DNA of 64,000 bases. It comes from Hyphomicrobiales bacterium (GTDB taxonomy: Bacteria > Pseudomonadota > Alphaproteobacteria > Rhizobiales > JACESI01). Both the position numbers and the translations under genes were made by a program. The notes under the pieces were generated by a model. It ran no database searches. It worked only from the letters and a program-made list of their open reading frames with translations, and had not been told where the DNA came from. The stretch's first letter is position 1. Every line of letters begins with the position of its first letter. Below are positions 46,142-53,718 of the stretch, one piece after another. The stretch is taken from the NCBI GenBank assembly GCA_013911885.1, contig JACESI010000001.1, positions 430,966-494,965 on the forward strand. Direction: 5' to 3'.

Positions 46142-46888
46142 GTGATCGAGGAAGCATCAGACGATATGCCCGGTGCGGCCATGATCCGCTGGGATGAGAC
46201 AGGAACGCCGATCGCGGCGCGCTTTGACGACCCCTATTTCTCGCGCCGTGACGGGCGGGCCGAAACCCGGCATGTCTTCATCGCTGGCAATGATCTCACC
46301 ACCCGCTTCCTGGCCGCTGACCGCTTTCATATCGCGGAACTTGGTTTCGGCACGGGCCTCAATTTTCTCGAGACACTGCTCCACTGGAAAGCATATGCGC
46401 GCCTGCGGGAAAGCCCGCCGCCGCATCTCGTCTATACGGCCTTTGAGCGCTACCCCCTGAGCCATGCGGCCTGTTTGCAGGCGCTTTCGCACTGGCCGGA
46501 CCTTCTGACGGAAGGCGGCATCTTCCTCAAGGAAATCGCTGCCGCCGATGTTAACCGCGAAATGCGTCATGGCAGCGTTACGCTTCGCCTCATTGTAGGC
46601 GATGCGAATGTCACCATTGACGGTCTCACGCAGCCGGTAGACGCCTGGTATCTTGATGGCTTCAGCCCCGCAAAGAACCCGGAACTCTGGAATGAGAGCC
46701 TGATGCGCGCGGTCGCGGAAAAGACAATGCCGGGCGGGACTTTCGCAACCTATACGGCGGCGGGCTGGGTGCGCCGGATGCTCGCCGGTGCAGGCTTCCG
46801 CGTCACCCGAACAAAAGGCTATGGCACCAAGCGGCACATGAGCACAGGTATCAAGCAGACAGAGGATAAAGCCACGGCGAGCGCCTAA
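46142..46888 (+). CDS. mnmD: tRNA (mnm5s2U34)-methyltransferase, MnmD
   Basis: A 248-residue MnmD, corresponding to the methyltransferase half of MnmC. The SAM motif AELGFGTGLNFLETLLHWK and the signature AWYLDGFSPAKNPELW, with GGTFATYTAAGWVRRML, are clear. It makes mnm5s2U34 from nm5s2U34 using S-adenosylmethionine. Start GTG at 46142 has AAAGGA upstream. The oxidase half is the divergent neighbour, and mnmA lies at 31.9-33.1 kb. Confidence 0.9.
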   Translation: MIEEASDDMPGAAMIRWDETGTPIAARFDDPYFSRRDGRAETRHVFIAGNDLTTRFLAADRFHIAELGFGTGLNFLETLLHWKAYARLRESPPPHLVYTAFERYPLSHAACLQALSHWPDLLTEGGIFLKEIAAADVNREMRHGSVTLRLIVGDANVTIDGLTQPVDAWYLDGFSPAKNPELWNESLMRAVAEKTMPGGTFATYTAAGWVRRMLAGAGFRVTRTKGYGTKRHMSTGIKQTEDKATASA

Positions 46889-47136
46889 TGCCCGGGCGGC
46901 ACTTCAAGACAGCGGAAATCCGCTGGCAGCCGGTTGCCCTTGAAGTCTATATGCACAACGTTCTGATTGTGCCGACGGCACCAGACCTGCACACCAATCG
47001 TTGTGAAGCCCACATCGACGGCGGCATATTCGCGCATGGACAGGCCACCGGAGCGCCCTTGCAGCACATCCTCGGAGCATTTGGCGCAGACGATCGGATG
47101 CGTCAGGCTGTATTTGAGGGCGGACGTATCAGTCAT
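46885..47136 (-). CDS. Small conserved-looking Cys/His protein
   Basis: An 83-residue protein with CAKCSEDV and WCRRHNQNVVHIDFKG, arranged like a small zinc ribbon, and a C-terminal LPADFRCLE. It overlaps the end of mnmD by 4 bases on the opposite strand. No function is recognised; the paired Cys and His suggest metal binding. Coding status is supported by length and composition only. Confidence 0.6.
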   Translation of the reverse strand: MTDTSALKYSLTHPIVCAKCSEDVLQGRSGGLSMREYAAVDVGFTTIGVQVWCRRHNQNVVHIDFKGNRLPADFRCLEVPPGH

Positions 47137-47224
47137 GAAGAATCAGTAGCCAAATCATGGCAAAATCTCAACGGTGATGATGATTCTTACCGGGTTTTCA
47201 TCAATTCAACGGCGAAATTGAAAA

Positions 47225-47249
47225 AAGGGCCACCTTTCGGGTGACCCTT
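47225..47249 (-). terminator. Intrinsic terminator of the 25-codon unit
   Basis: On the minus strand, a 10-bp stem AAGGGTCACC / GGTGGCCCTT (one G-U) with loop CGAAA is followed by a run of T. It is one of the clearest terminators in the window and ends the short unit holding the 25-codon ORF. Confidence 0.9.
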
Positions 47250-47253
47250 CGTC

Positions 47254-47319
47254 CGCCTGAGGCTGAGATTACCTCCGGCATGCCTTTGAAAGTCTGAGCT
47301 TTCCTGTGCCGGTCAGGCG
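47254..47319 (-). ncRNA. Structured RNA overlapping the 25-codon ORF stop
   Basis: On the minus strand, CGCCTGA (47319-47313, containing the ORF stop TGA) can pair with TCAGGCG (47260-47254). Directly inside, CCGGCA pairs with TGCCGG (47312-47307 and 47280-47275), with an inner 5-bp GAAAG/CTTTC helix (47303-47299 and 47292-47288) capped by a 6-base loop. All three helices are perfect. The element ends four bases before the terminator. No named RNA family was recognised. Confidence 0.6.
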
Positions 47320-47390
47320 AAAGATGAAGGCTGCTCCATCGTCGCGACCACCCGGGCAGGCACACCGTGCCTCAAAAACGTGACTGACAT
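47313..47390 (-). CDS. 25-residue small protein with extreme Shine-Dalgarno
   Basis: The predicted peptide is MSVTFLRHGVPARVVATMEQ plus PSSFA. It is preceded by AAAGGAGGTGATCC, complementary to the whole 3' tail of 16S rRNA, with 7 bases between GGAGG and ATG. A perfect TATAAT (+ strand attata, 47421-47426) lies a little upstream as a probable -10. The stop codon lies in a helix, and an intrinsic terminator follows. It is divergent from cobW. I recognise no family. Confidence 0.7.
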   Translation of the reverse strand: MSVTFLRHGVPARVVATMEQPSSFA

Positions 47391-47420
47391 AGGATCACCT
47401 CCTTTCATTGGTTGAACACG

Positions 47421-47426
47421 ATTATA
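47421..47426 (-). promoter_or_regulatory. -10 box of the 25-codon unit
   Basis: The minus strand reads TATAAT exactly, about 30 bases before the 25-codon start. No good -35 is seen at 16-18 bases; TTGGCA lies 22 bases upstream. The unit may need an activator. Confidence 0.45.
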
Positions 47427-47582
47427 ACATGGGGTACGCCGCGCGATTTGCCAAGACCTCGAGCAGCCCTGATTTTCAGCACGGTTCTCGGCGGGCAGGC
47501 CGAATGTCGTTTTCCAAGAAGCGCTCTGGACAGGCGGGCAATAATGTTTCACCAAACCGCACCACGAATCCGGAGAAAGCCA

Positions 47583-48638
47583 ATGGCCAGAACGCAAAAA
47601 ATCCCCGCAACGATTTTCACGGGCTTTCTCGGCGCAGGCAAGACGACTGTCATTCGCCAGCTCCTCGAACAGGCGAATGGCCGCCGCATCGCCCTCATCA
47701 TCAATGAGTTTGGCGATGTCGGGGTCGATGGCGACGTGCTGGCCGGATGCGGCGATCAGGTCTGCACCAGAGACGATATCATCGAGCTTGCCAATGGCTG
47801 TATCTGCTGCACCGTCGCGGATGATTTTCTGCCATCGATGACGGCGCTTCTCGACCGGCCGAACCCGCCAGACCATATCATCATCGAAACATCGGGCCTT
47901 GCCCTGCCACAGCCCCTGGTCAAGGCATTTTCCTGGCCGACGATCCGAGAACGGGTCTCGGTCGATGGTGTCATCACCATTGTCGATACGGCGGCCGTGG
48001 CGGAAGGCCGTTTCGCGGCGAACGAGGCGGCGGTTGAAACACAGCGGAGTGCCGACCCGTCGCTTGATCACGAAAGCCCGCTCCATGAACTCTTCGAAGA
48101 TCAGCTTGCCTGCGCCGACATGATCCTGCTCAACAAGGCTGATCTGGTGGATGAGGCGACTTTGCAGCGCGTTGAGGATGATCTTCGCCTCGAAGTGCGC
48201 GCCGGTGTCACCTTTCTTGCAACACGGCAAGGTGCGATCAATGGCGCGTCGCTTCTCGGACTGGGCGCCAAGGCGGAAGAGGATATGGCAAACCGCCTTT
48301 CGCACCACGAGGCGGAGCATGGCCACGAAGAACACGACCATGATGATTTCGAGAGCTTCGTTGTCGAAGCGGGGCCATTCGCTGATCGGAACGCGGTTCT
48401 CTCGGTGGTCGAAAAGGTGATGCGTGATCATGATGTGCTGCGCCTCAAGGGGTTTGTCGCGCTCACGGGTGCCGCCTCGCGGCTTGTCGTACAGGCAGTG
48501 GGCCCGCGCGTGGACGCCTATTTCGACCGGCCATGGCGCGCGGAAGAGGTGCGCCGCTCCGCGCTTGTCGTGATCAGTCAGAAAGGCATCGACGCGGCTG
48601 CGATCCGCAACACGCTTCAGGCAGCGCTGACGGCCTAG
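47583..48638 (+). CDS. cobW: Cobalamin biosynthesis G3E GTPase CobW
   Basis: CobW (351 residues) is a G3E GTPase metallochaperone thought to deliver cobalt for the aerobic cobalamin pathway. It shows Walker A GFLGAGKTT, the metal-binding CICC in ELANGCICCTV, ETSGLA, a NKAD GTP motif (LLNKADLVDE), and a His-rich insert (HHEAEHGHEEHDHDD). The start at 47583 (MARTQKIPATIF) has GGAGAAAG upstream. It lies directly before cobN. Confidence 0.95.
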   Translation: MARTQKIPATIFTGFLGAGKTTVIRQLLEQANGRRIALIINEFGDVGVDGDVLAGCGDQVCTRDDIIELANGCICCTVADDFLPSMTALLDRPNPPDHIIIETSGLALPQPLVKAFSWPTIRERVSVDGVITIVDTAAVAEGRFAANEAAVETQRSADPSLDHESPLHELFEDQLACADMILLNKADLVDEATLQRVEDDLRLEVRAGVTFLATRQGAINGASLLGLGAKAEEDMANRLSHHEAEHGHEEHDHDDFESFVVEAGPFADRNAVLSVVEKVMRDHDVLRLKGFVALTGAASRLVVQAVGPRVDAYFDRPWRAEEVRRSALVVISQKGIDAAAIRNTLQAALTA

Positions 48639-48641
48639 ACG

Positions 48642-51600
48642 ATGCATCTTCTCGCCGCACAGCCGGGAACGATCCACGACGGGGAAGAGGCAATCGACCT
48701 TTCCCAGTCCGAGGGCGACGTGATCGTGCTCTCGGCAGCCGATACGGAAATCGCGCTTCTTGCTGCCGCCTATGCTGCGACGGCGCGCGATTATCAGTTG
48801 CGCCTTGCCAATCTGATGCAGATGAAGCACCCGATGTCGGTCGATCTCTATCTTGAAAAGACCTGCGGCAAGGCGAAGATCATTGTCGCCCGTCTTCTCG
48901 GCGGCAGGGGATACTGGGCTTATCTCGTCGATGAACTGACAGCCTATGCTGCCCGTACCGGCGTTCTTCTTGCTCTTCTGCCGGGTGATGCCGCACCGGA
49001 TGCGGCGCTTGCCGCCGCCTCGAATGTGGGCCATGAAGATTACGCGCGGCTTGCCAGTTACCTCATCGAGGGCGGGCCGTCGAATGCGGCTGAATTTCTC
49101 AATTTCCTTGCCGAGATGGCGGGCTTCAGCGCCCCACCGGCTGCGCCGCCGCGACCGCTTCTGAAAGCCGGGCTCTATGCCCCGGGTCAGGCGGAAGTCT
49201 CCCTTGGTGACATCCGGAAGGGTTGGCTCGCGGGCGCGCCGGTTGCCATGATCGGTTTTTACCGCGCGCTTCTGGAGGGTGGCAACACCGCCCCGATCGA
49301 CGCGCTTATCGAAGGGTTGAAGGCGCGGGGGATCAACCCGCTCGCGGTTTTCGTGCCAAGCCTCAAGGATGACCTTGCACGCGCATTGCTCGCCGATCTC
49401 GCGGCAAAGACCGCGCCCGCAATCATCCTGAACACCACCGGCTTTGCGGTCTCGGCCTATGATGGCAGCGCGGCCGACAATCCTTTTCCCGGTACCGATT
49501 GCCCGGTGCTTCAGGTGGTCCTGGCCTCAAGCACCCGCGCCGCCTGGCAGACTGACAGCCAGGGCCTGTCCGCCCGCGACCTTGCCATGCATGTGGTTCT
49601 GCCGGAACTCGACGGACGGCTGATGGCGCGCGTGATCGCGTTCAAGTCTGCCGGCCGCTTCGATGCGCTGACCGAGACCAGTCTCGTTGCCTATGAACCA
49701 GCGCCCGACCGGGTGGCTTATGTCTGCGACCTTGCCGCCCGCTGGATCAGGCTGCGCACAACAGCGGCCCATGACCGCCGGATTGCGATCATTCTTGCAA
49801 ATTATCCGAACCGCGATGGCCGGATTGGTAATGGCGTCGGCTATGACACGCCGCAGAGCACGGTCGAAATCCTGAAGGCGCTGCGCGAAGCGGGTTACCG
49901 GCTGGAGCATATTCCCGAGACGGGCACGGCGTTCATTCACGCGCTTCTCGAAGGCACCACCAATGCGAAAACGCGCCGATCAAGCAGTCCCTCGCTTGAT
50001 ATTGACGCTTATCATGCAGGCTTTGCCTGCTTGCCGGAAGCCGTGCGCACGGCGGTTACCACCCGCTGGGGCAGACCTGAGGACGACCCGCATTTCAGTC
50101 ATGGCGCGTTTCGCCTTCCGGTTATGCAAACCGGCTCAATTGCCATCGGCATTCAGCCCGCACGGGGCTATAACATTGATCCGAAGGCGACCTATCACGA
50201 TCCGGCGCTGGTTCCGCCGCATGGCTATTTTGCTTTTTATATCTGGCTCCGGGAGCATTTTCTGGTCGATGCCGTGATCCACAACGGCAAGCACGGCAAT
50301 CTCGAATGGCTGCCCGGCAAGGCGCTCGCGCTTTCCGCTGACTGCTATCCGGAAGCGGTGATGGGGCCGGTGCCGAACCTTTATCCCTTCATCGTCAATG
50401 ATCCGGGCGAAGGCACACAGGCAAAGCGGCGCATATCCGCCGTGATCATCGATCATTTGACGCCGCCGCTCACCCGGGCGGAATCCTATGGCCCGATGAA
50501 AGATCTCGAAGCGCTGGTCGATGAATATTACCAGGCAAGCGGGCTTGATCCGCGCCGTCTTAAACTCCTGTCTCAGGCGATCCTTGACCTCGTGCGCCGT
50601 GAGCGGCTCGATCTTGATGCCGGAATCCTGCCGGAAGACAATGAGGGTTCGGCGCTGCAGAAGCTCGATGCTTATTTATGCGATCTGAAAGAGGCGCAGA
50701 TTCGCGACGGCCTGCATGTCTTCGGCCAATCGCCGGCGGGCGATCTGGAGCGCGATCTTCTGGTGGCGTTGACGCGGTTGCCGCGCGGTCCTGGCGAAGG
50801 AGGCGACCAGTCGCTGATTCGCGCTCTGGCGCAGGATCTTGCCCTCGGTTTCGATCCCCTCGACTGCGATCCTGCCTCCCCATGGCCGGGCCCGCGCCCG
50901 AGCGTGCTTGCGGCGATGAGCCGCGATATGTGGCGCATTACCGGCGACACGGTCGAACGGCTGGAATTGCTCGCGCGGAAGATCGTTGATTCTGGAGACA
51001 GCCTTGGTTTCACGCAGACGGCGGCGGTGCTGGACACCATTCGCGAGACCATCCGTCCCGCACTCACGGCCTGCGGCGTGAATGAGATGCGCAATCTTCT
51101 GATCGGGCTTGACGGTCGGCTTGTCCCGCCGGGACCGTCCGGCGCGCCGACGCGGGGGCGCCTTGATGTGCTGCCGACCGGGCGGAACTTCTTCTCGATC
51201 GATAACCGTACCCTGCCAACGCCGGCCGCCTGGGCGCTGGGGCGAAAGTCGGCGGAACTCCTCGTGAAACGCTTCTTTCAGGACGAGGGCAGCTATCCGC
51301 GCGCGCTCGGCCTTTCCGCCTGGGGCACATCGAATATGCGCACCGGCGGCGACGATATTGCGCAGGCGCTGGCGCTGATCGGCGTCCAGCCGCTCTGGGA
51401 ACCGGCAAGCGGGCGCGTCACCGGCTTCAAGGTCATGCCGCTTGCTGCGATCGGCCGCCCGCGGGTTGATGTGACCTTGCGCATTTCCGGCTTTTTCCGC
51501 GACGCCTTCCCGGCTCAGATCGCGCTCTTTGACAGCGCGGTGCAGGCTGTGGCGGCGCTCGAGGAAGATGCGGATGATAACCCGATTGCTGCAAGCGCGC

Positions 51601-52349
51601 ACGCGGAGGGCGCCCGTGCGACAGCCGCTGGTCACGACGGTGAGACCGCGGTCATGCGCATTTTCGGGTCAAAGCCTGGTGCCTATGGTGCAGGCCTGCA
51701 AGCCCTGATCGACGAGAAAATCTGGTCGGACCGCAACGATTTCGCCCGCGCCTATGTCGAATGGAGCGGTTATGCCTATGGCGCGAAGCGTGCGGGCGAC
51801 GCCGAGCACGACGCCTTTCGTGCCCGTCTTGGAAAGATCGAAGCCGTCATCCATAATCAGGACAATCGCGAGCACGATCTTCTTGATTCCGACGACTATT
51901 ATCAGTTCGAAGGCGGCATGACGGCGGCGGTCGAAGCAGCAGCGGGCCAACGCCCGAAAGTCTATCACAACGATCATTCCCGACCGGAGCGCCCGGTCAT
52001 CCGTACCCTTGAGGAAGAAATCAGCCGTGTCATGCGCGCGCGCGTCGTCAACCCGAAATGGATCGCGGGCGTGATGCGCCACGGCTACAAGGGCGCTTTC
52101 GAAATCGCCGCGACGGTCGACTACATGTTCGCCTTTGCCGCAACGACAGGCGCAGTCAGGGATCATCATTTCGACATGGCCTATGATGCCTTTATCGCCG
52201 ATGCGCGGGTGCGGGATTTTATTGCCGAGAACAATGCTCCGGCGCTGACCGAGATCGCGGGCCGGCTGCGCGAGGCGATCGACCGCGGGTTGTGGACGCC
52301 GAAACTCAATTCAGCCTATGGTTTTTTGACCGATCTCAAGGAGGCCTGA
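48642..52349 (+). CDS. cobN: Cobaltochelatase subunit CobN
   Basis: CobN (1235 residues) is the large subunit of the aerobic, ATP-dependent cobaltochelatase that inserts cobalt into hydrogenobyrinic acid a,c-diamide. The CobN/Mg-chelatase family motifs HNGKHGNLEWLPGK, GPVPNLYPFIVNDPGEGTQAKRR and the C-terminal ARVVNPKWIAGVMRHGYKGAFEIAATVDYMFAFAATTGAV are clear in shorter runs. It is homologous to bchH in the same window. cobS and cobT are not in the window. It starts 3 bases after cobW. Confidence 0.97.
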   Translation: MHLLAAQPGTIHDGEEAIDLSQSEGDVIVLSAADTEIALLAAAYAATARDYQLRLANLMQMKHPMSVDLYLEKTCGKAKIIVARLLGGRGYWAYLVDELTAYAARTGVLLALLPGDAAPDAALAAASNVGHEDYARLASYLIEGGPSNAAEFLNFLAEMAGFSAPPAAPPRPLLKAGLYAPGQAEVSLGDIRKGWLAGAPVAMIGFYRALLEGGNTAPIDALIEGLKARGINPLAVFVPSLKDDLARALLADLAAKTAPAIILNTTGFAVSAYDGSAADNPFPGTDCPVLQVVLASSTRAAWQTDSQGLSARDLAMHVVLPELDGRLMARVIAFKSAGRFDALTETSLVAYEPAPDRVAYVCDLAARWIRLRTTAAHDRRIAIILANYPNRDGRIGNGVGYDTPQSTVEILKALREAGYRLEHIPETGTAFIHALLEGTTNAKTRRSSSPSLDIDAYHAGFACLPEAVRTAVTTRWGRPEDDPHFSHGAFRLPVMQTGSIAIGIQPARGYNIDPKATYHDPALVPPHGYFAFYIWLREHFLVDAVIHNGKHGNLEWLPGKALALSADCYPEAVMGPVPNLYPFIVNDPGEGTQAKRRISAVIIDHLTPPLTRAESYGPMKDLEALVDEYYQASGLDPRRLKLLSQAILDLVRRERLDLDAGILPEDNEGSALQKLDAYLCDLKEAQIRDGLHVFGQSPAGDLERDLLVALTRLPRGPGEGGDQSLIRALAQDLALGFDPLDCDPASPWPGPRPSVLAAMSRDMWRITGDTVERLELLARKIVDSGDSLGFTQTAAVLDTIRETIRPALTACGVNEMRNLLIGLDGRLVPPGPSGAPTRGRLDVLPTGRNFFSIDNRTLPTPAAWALGRKSAELLVKRFFQDEGSYPRALGLSAWGTSNMRTGGDDIAQALALIGVQPLWEPASGRVTGFKVMPLAAIGRPRVDVTLRISGFFRDAFPAQIALFDSAVQAVAALEEDADDNPIAASAHAEGARATAAGHDGETAVMRIFGSKPGAYGAGLQALIDEKIWSDRNDFARAYVEWSGYAYGAKRAGDAEHDAFRARLGKIEAVIHNQDNREHDLLDSDDYYQFEGGMTAAVEAAAGQRPKVYHNDHSRPERPVIRTLEEEISRVMRARVVNPKWIAGVMRHGYKGAFEIAATVDYMFAFAATTGAVRDHHFDMAYDAFIADARVRDFIAENNAPALTEIAGRLREAIDRGLWTPKLNSAYGFLTDLKEA

Positions 52350-53006
52350 ATGACTGAGAACACCGATACCGGGCGCGATGATGTCCAGAATAATGACGGC
52401 AACGATGATGCGATCAATCTTCGCCATGCCGAGAAAATGGCGAAAAAGAAAGTAGCCCGCGACAAAATCCTTGCGACAAAAACCGAGGAGCGCGGTCTTC
52501 TGATCGTCCACACGGGCAAAGGCAAAGGAAAGTCGACGGCGGCGTTCGGCATGATCTTCCGCGCCATCGGTCACGGCTTCAATGTCGGCATCGTGCAGTT
52601 CGTCAAAGGATCGTGGGAAACCGGCGAGCGGTCCATCCTCGAAAATTATCCCGAACAGGTTACGATCAAGGCGATGGGGGAAGGCTTCACCTGGGAGACG
52701 CAGGACCGCAGCCGGGACATTGCCTCCGCCGAAGCCGCCTGGGCGGAAGCGAAGAAGATGATTGCCGATCCGGCGCTGAAAATGGTGCTGCTCGACGAAT
52801 TGAACATCGTCCTGCGCTACGATTATCTGCCGCTTGCCGATGTTCTGGAGATTCTGGCGCAAAAACCCGCCAACAAACATGTGATTGTGACCGGGCGCAA
52901 TGCCAAGGATGAACTGATCGAGATTGCTGACCTCGTGACGGAGATGGAGCTTATCAAACATCCTTTCCGCTCTGGCGTCAAAGCACAGGCGGGTGTTGAA
53001 TTCTGA
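52350..53006 (+). CDS. cobO: Cob(I)yrinic acid a,c-diamide adenosyltransferase
   Basis: CobO/CobA-type enzyme (218 residues) that adenosylates the corrinoid cobalt. The P-loop THGKGKGKST-type motif VHTGKGKGKSTAAFG, then VQFVKG, MGEGFTWETQDRSRD and LLDELNIVLRYDY are diagnostic. AAGGAGG precedes it and its ATG abuts the cobN stop, so cobW-cobN-cobO is one operon. Confidence 0.96.
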   Translation: MTENTDTGRDDVQNNDGNDDAINLRHAEKMAKKKVARDKILATKTEERGLLIVHTGKGKGKSTAAFGMIFRAIGHGFNVGIVQFVKGSWETGERSILENYPEQVTIKAMGEGFTWETQDRSRDIASAEAAWAEAKKMIADPALKMVLLDELNIVLRYDYLPLADVLEILAQKPANKHVIVTGRNAKDELIEIADLVTEMELIKHPFRSGVKAQAGVEF

Positions 53007-53009
53007 GTG

Positions 53010-53040
53010 GCTGATTGCCGGATGAACCGACAATCAGCCG
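53010..53040. terminator. Hairpin between cobO and the secreted small protein
   Basis: A perfect 9-bp stem (ggctgattg / caatcagcc) with a 13-base loop lies between two convergent genes, 3 bases after the cobO stop. No long T-run follows, so it may stop or protect transcripts from both sides. Confidence 0.55.
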
Positions 53041-53058
53041 AAAAGCTGTATTGCCTGC

Positions 53059-53322
53059 TTACTTAACGGTGATCGAACGGATCGTCGTGAAACCGTTGTC
53101 GCCAGGAATATCGATGTGCATTTCGACGCGGCTGCCATTTTGCAGATTGCTTGGAATCTCGACCTTCTGGCCTTGCAGAGTGACGACGGTACGATCCTGG
53201 AAGGTGATCTGGTTCGCAACGCGGTCATAATTGGCAACGGTGCCGGTGATGAATTCTGCGAAAGCGCTGGTGGTTGAAAAGAATGCGGAAAGAGCGGTGA
53301 AGGCAACAAGTGCTTTTTTCAT
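53059..53322 (-). CDS. Small secreted protein, DUF1344-like
   Basis: An 87-residue protein with a signal peptide (MKKALVAFTALSAFFSTTSAFA) cut before EFITG, then a short beta-rich domain, GTVANYDRVANQITFQDRT, similar in pattern to DUF1344 proteins of alphaproteobacteria. The start at 53322 has GAGGAT upstream. Function unknown. Confidence 0.7.
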   Translation of the reverse strand: MKKALVAFTALSAFFSTTSAFAEFITGTVANYDRVANQITFQDRTVVTLQGQKVEIPSNLQNGSRVEMHIDIPGDNGFTTIRSITVK

Positions 53323-53718
53323 GATAATCCTCAGTTCAACCGATAAGCGGCTGATTGGTTGGGGTACGCGGCGCCTTTTCCTCGCCAAAACCGAAGCTGC
53401 AAGACGATTCGACAGATATTAGGCTGCAGATGCCCCCGCAGCCACAGCCCAAACAGGACTTCATACTGAGTCGCGCACGCTTAAGTTCGGATAGAGAGTT
53501 TAGGCATTTGATGCCAAAATGGAGCATCATTTCCAGATGGTATCGAACTGCATGTTTCCGGCGGTCAACAAGTTGCCCCGGAAGAAGGCAGTTCATACCC
53601 TTCTCGATTTAGATATGCAATTTTTTTGAAACCGACAATGACGATTTTCGCATGGTATAAACACGACTCAGTGCGTTTCTTGCATAGGATCACGCGCGTT
53701 GTCCGGTTCATTCCGCTT
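53323..53718. other. Gap between DUF1344-like gene and bchH end
   Basis: About 400 bases. Both neighbours are on the minus strand, so the gap holds the 3' end of bchH transcription and the promoter of the small gene. Short open frames here are not supported; I saw no tRNA or strong terminator. Confidence 0.4.

Noticed and set aside
47391..47407. Remnant of a 16S rRNA 3' end
   Set aside because: Only about 15 bases match and no other rRNA sequence is nearby; its position 7 bases before an ATG fits a ribosome site better.
47410..47582. Cobalamin riboswitch upstream of cobW
   Set aside because: I looked for the B12 box and the conserved core elements; none was found on either strand.
47313..49034. 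573-codon minus-strand frame over cobW and cobN
   Set aside because: The upper part is antisense to cobW and has no recognisable domain; only the last 25 codons have their own ribosome site and terminator.
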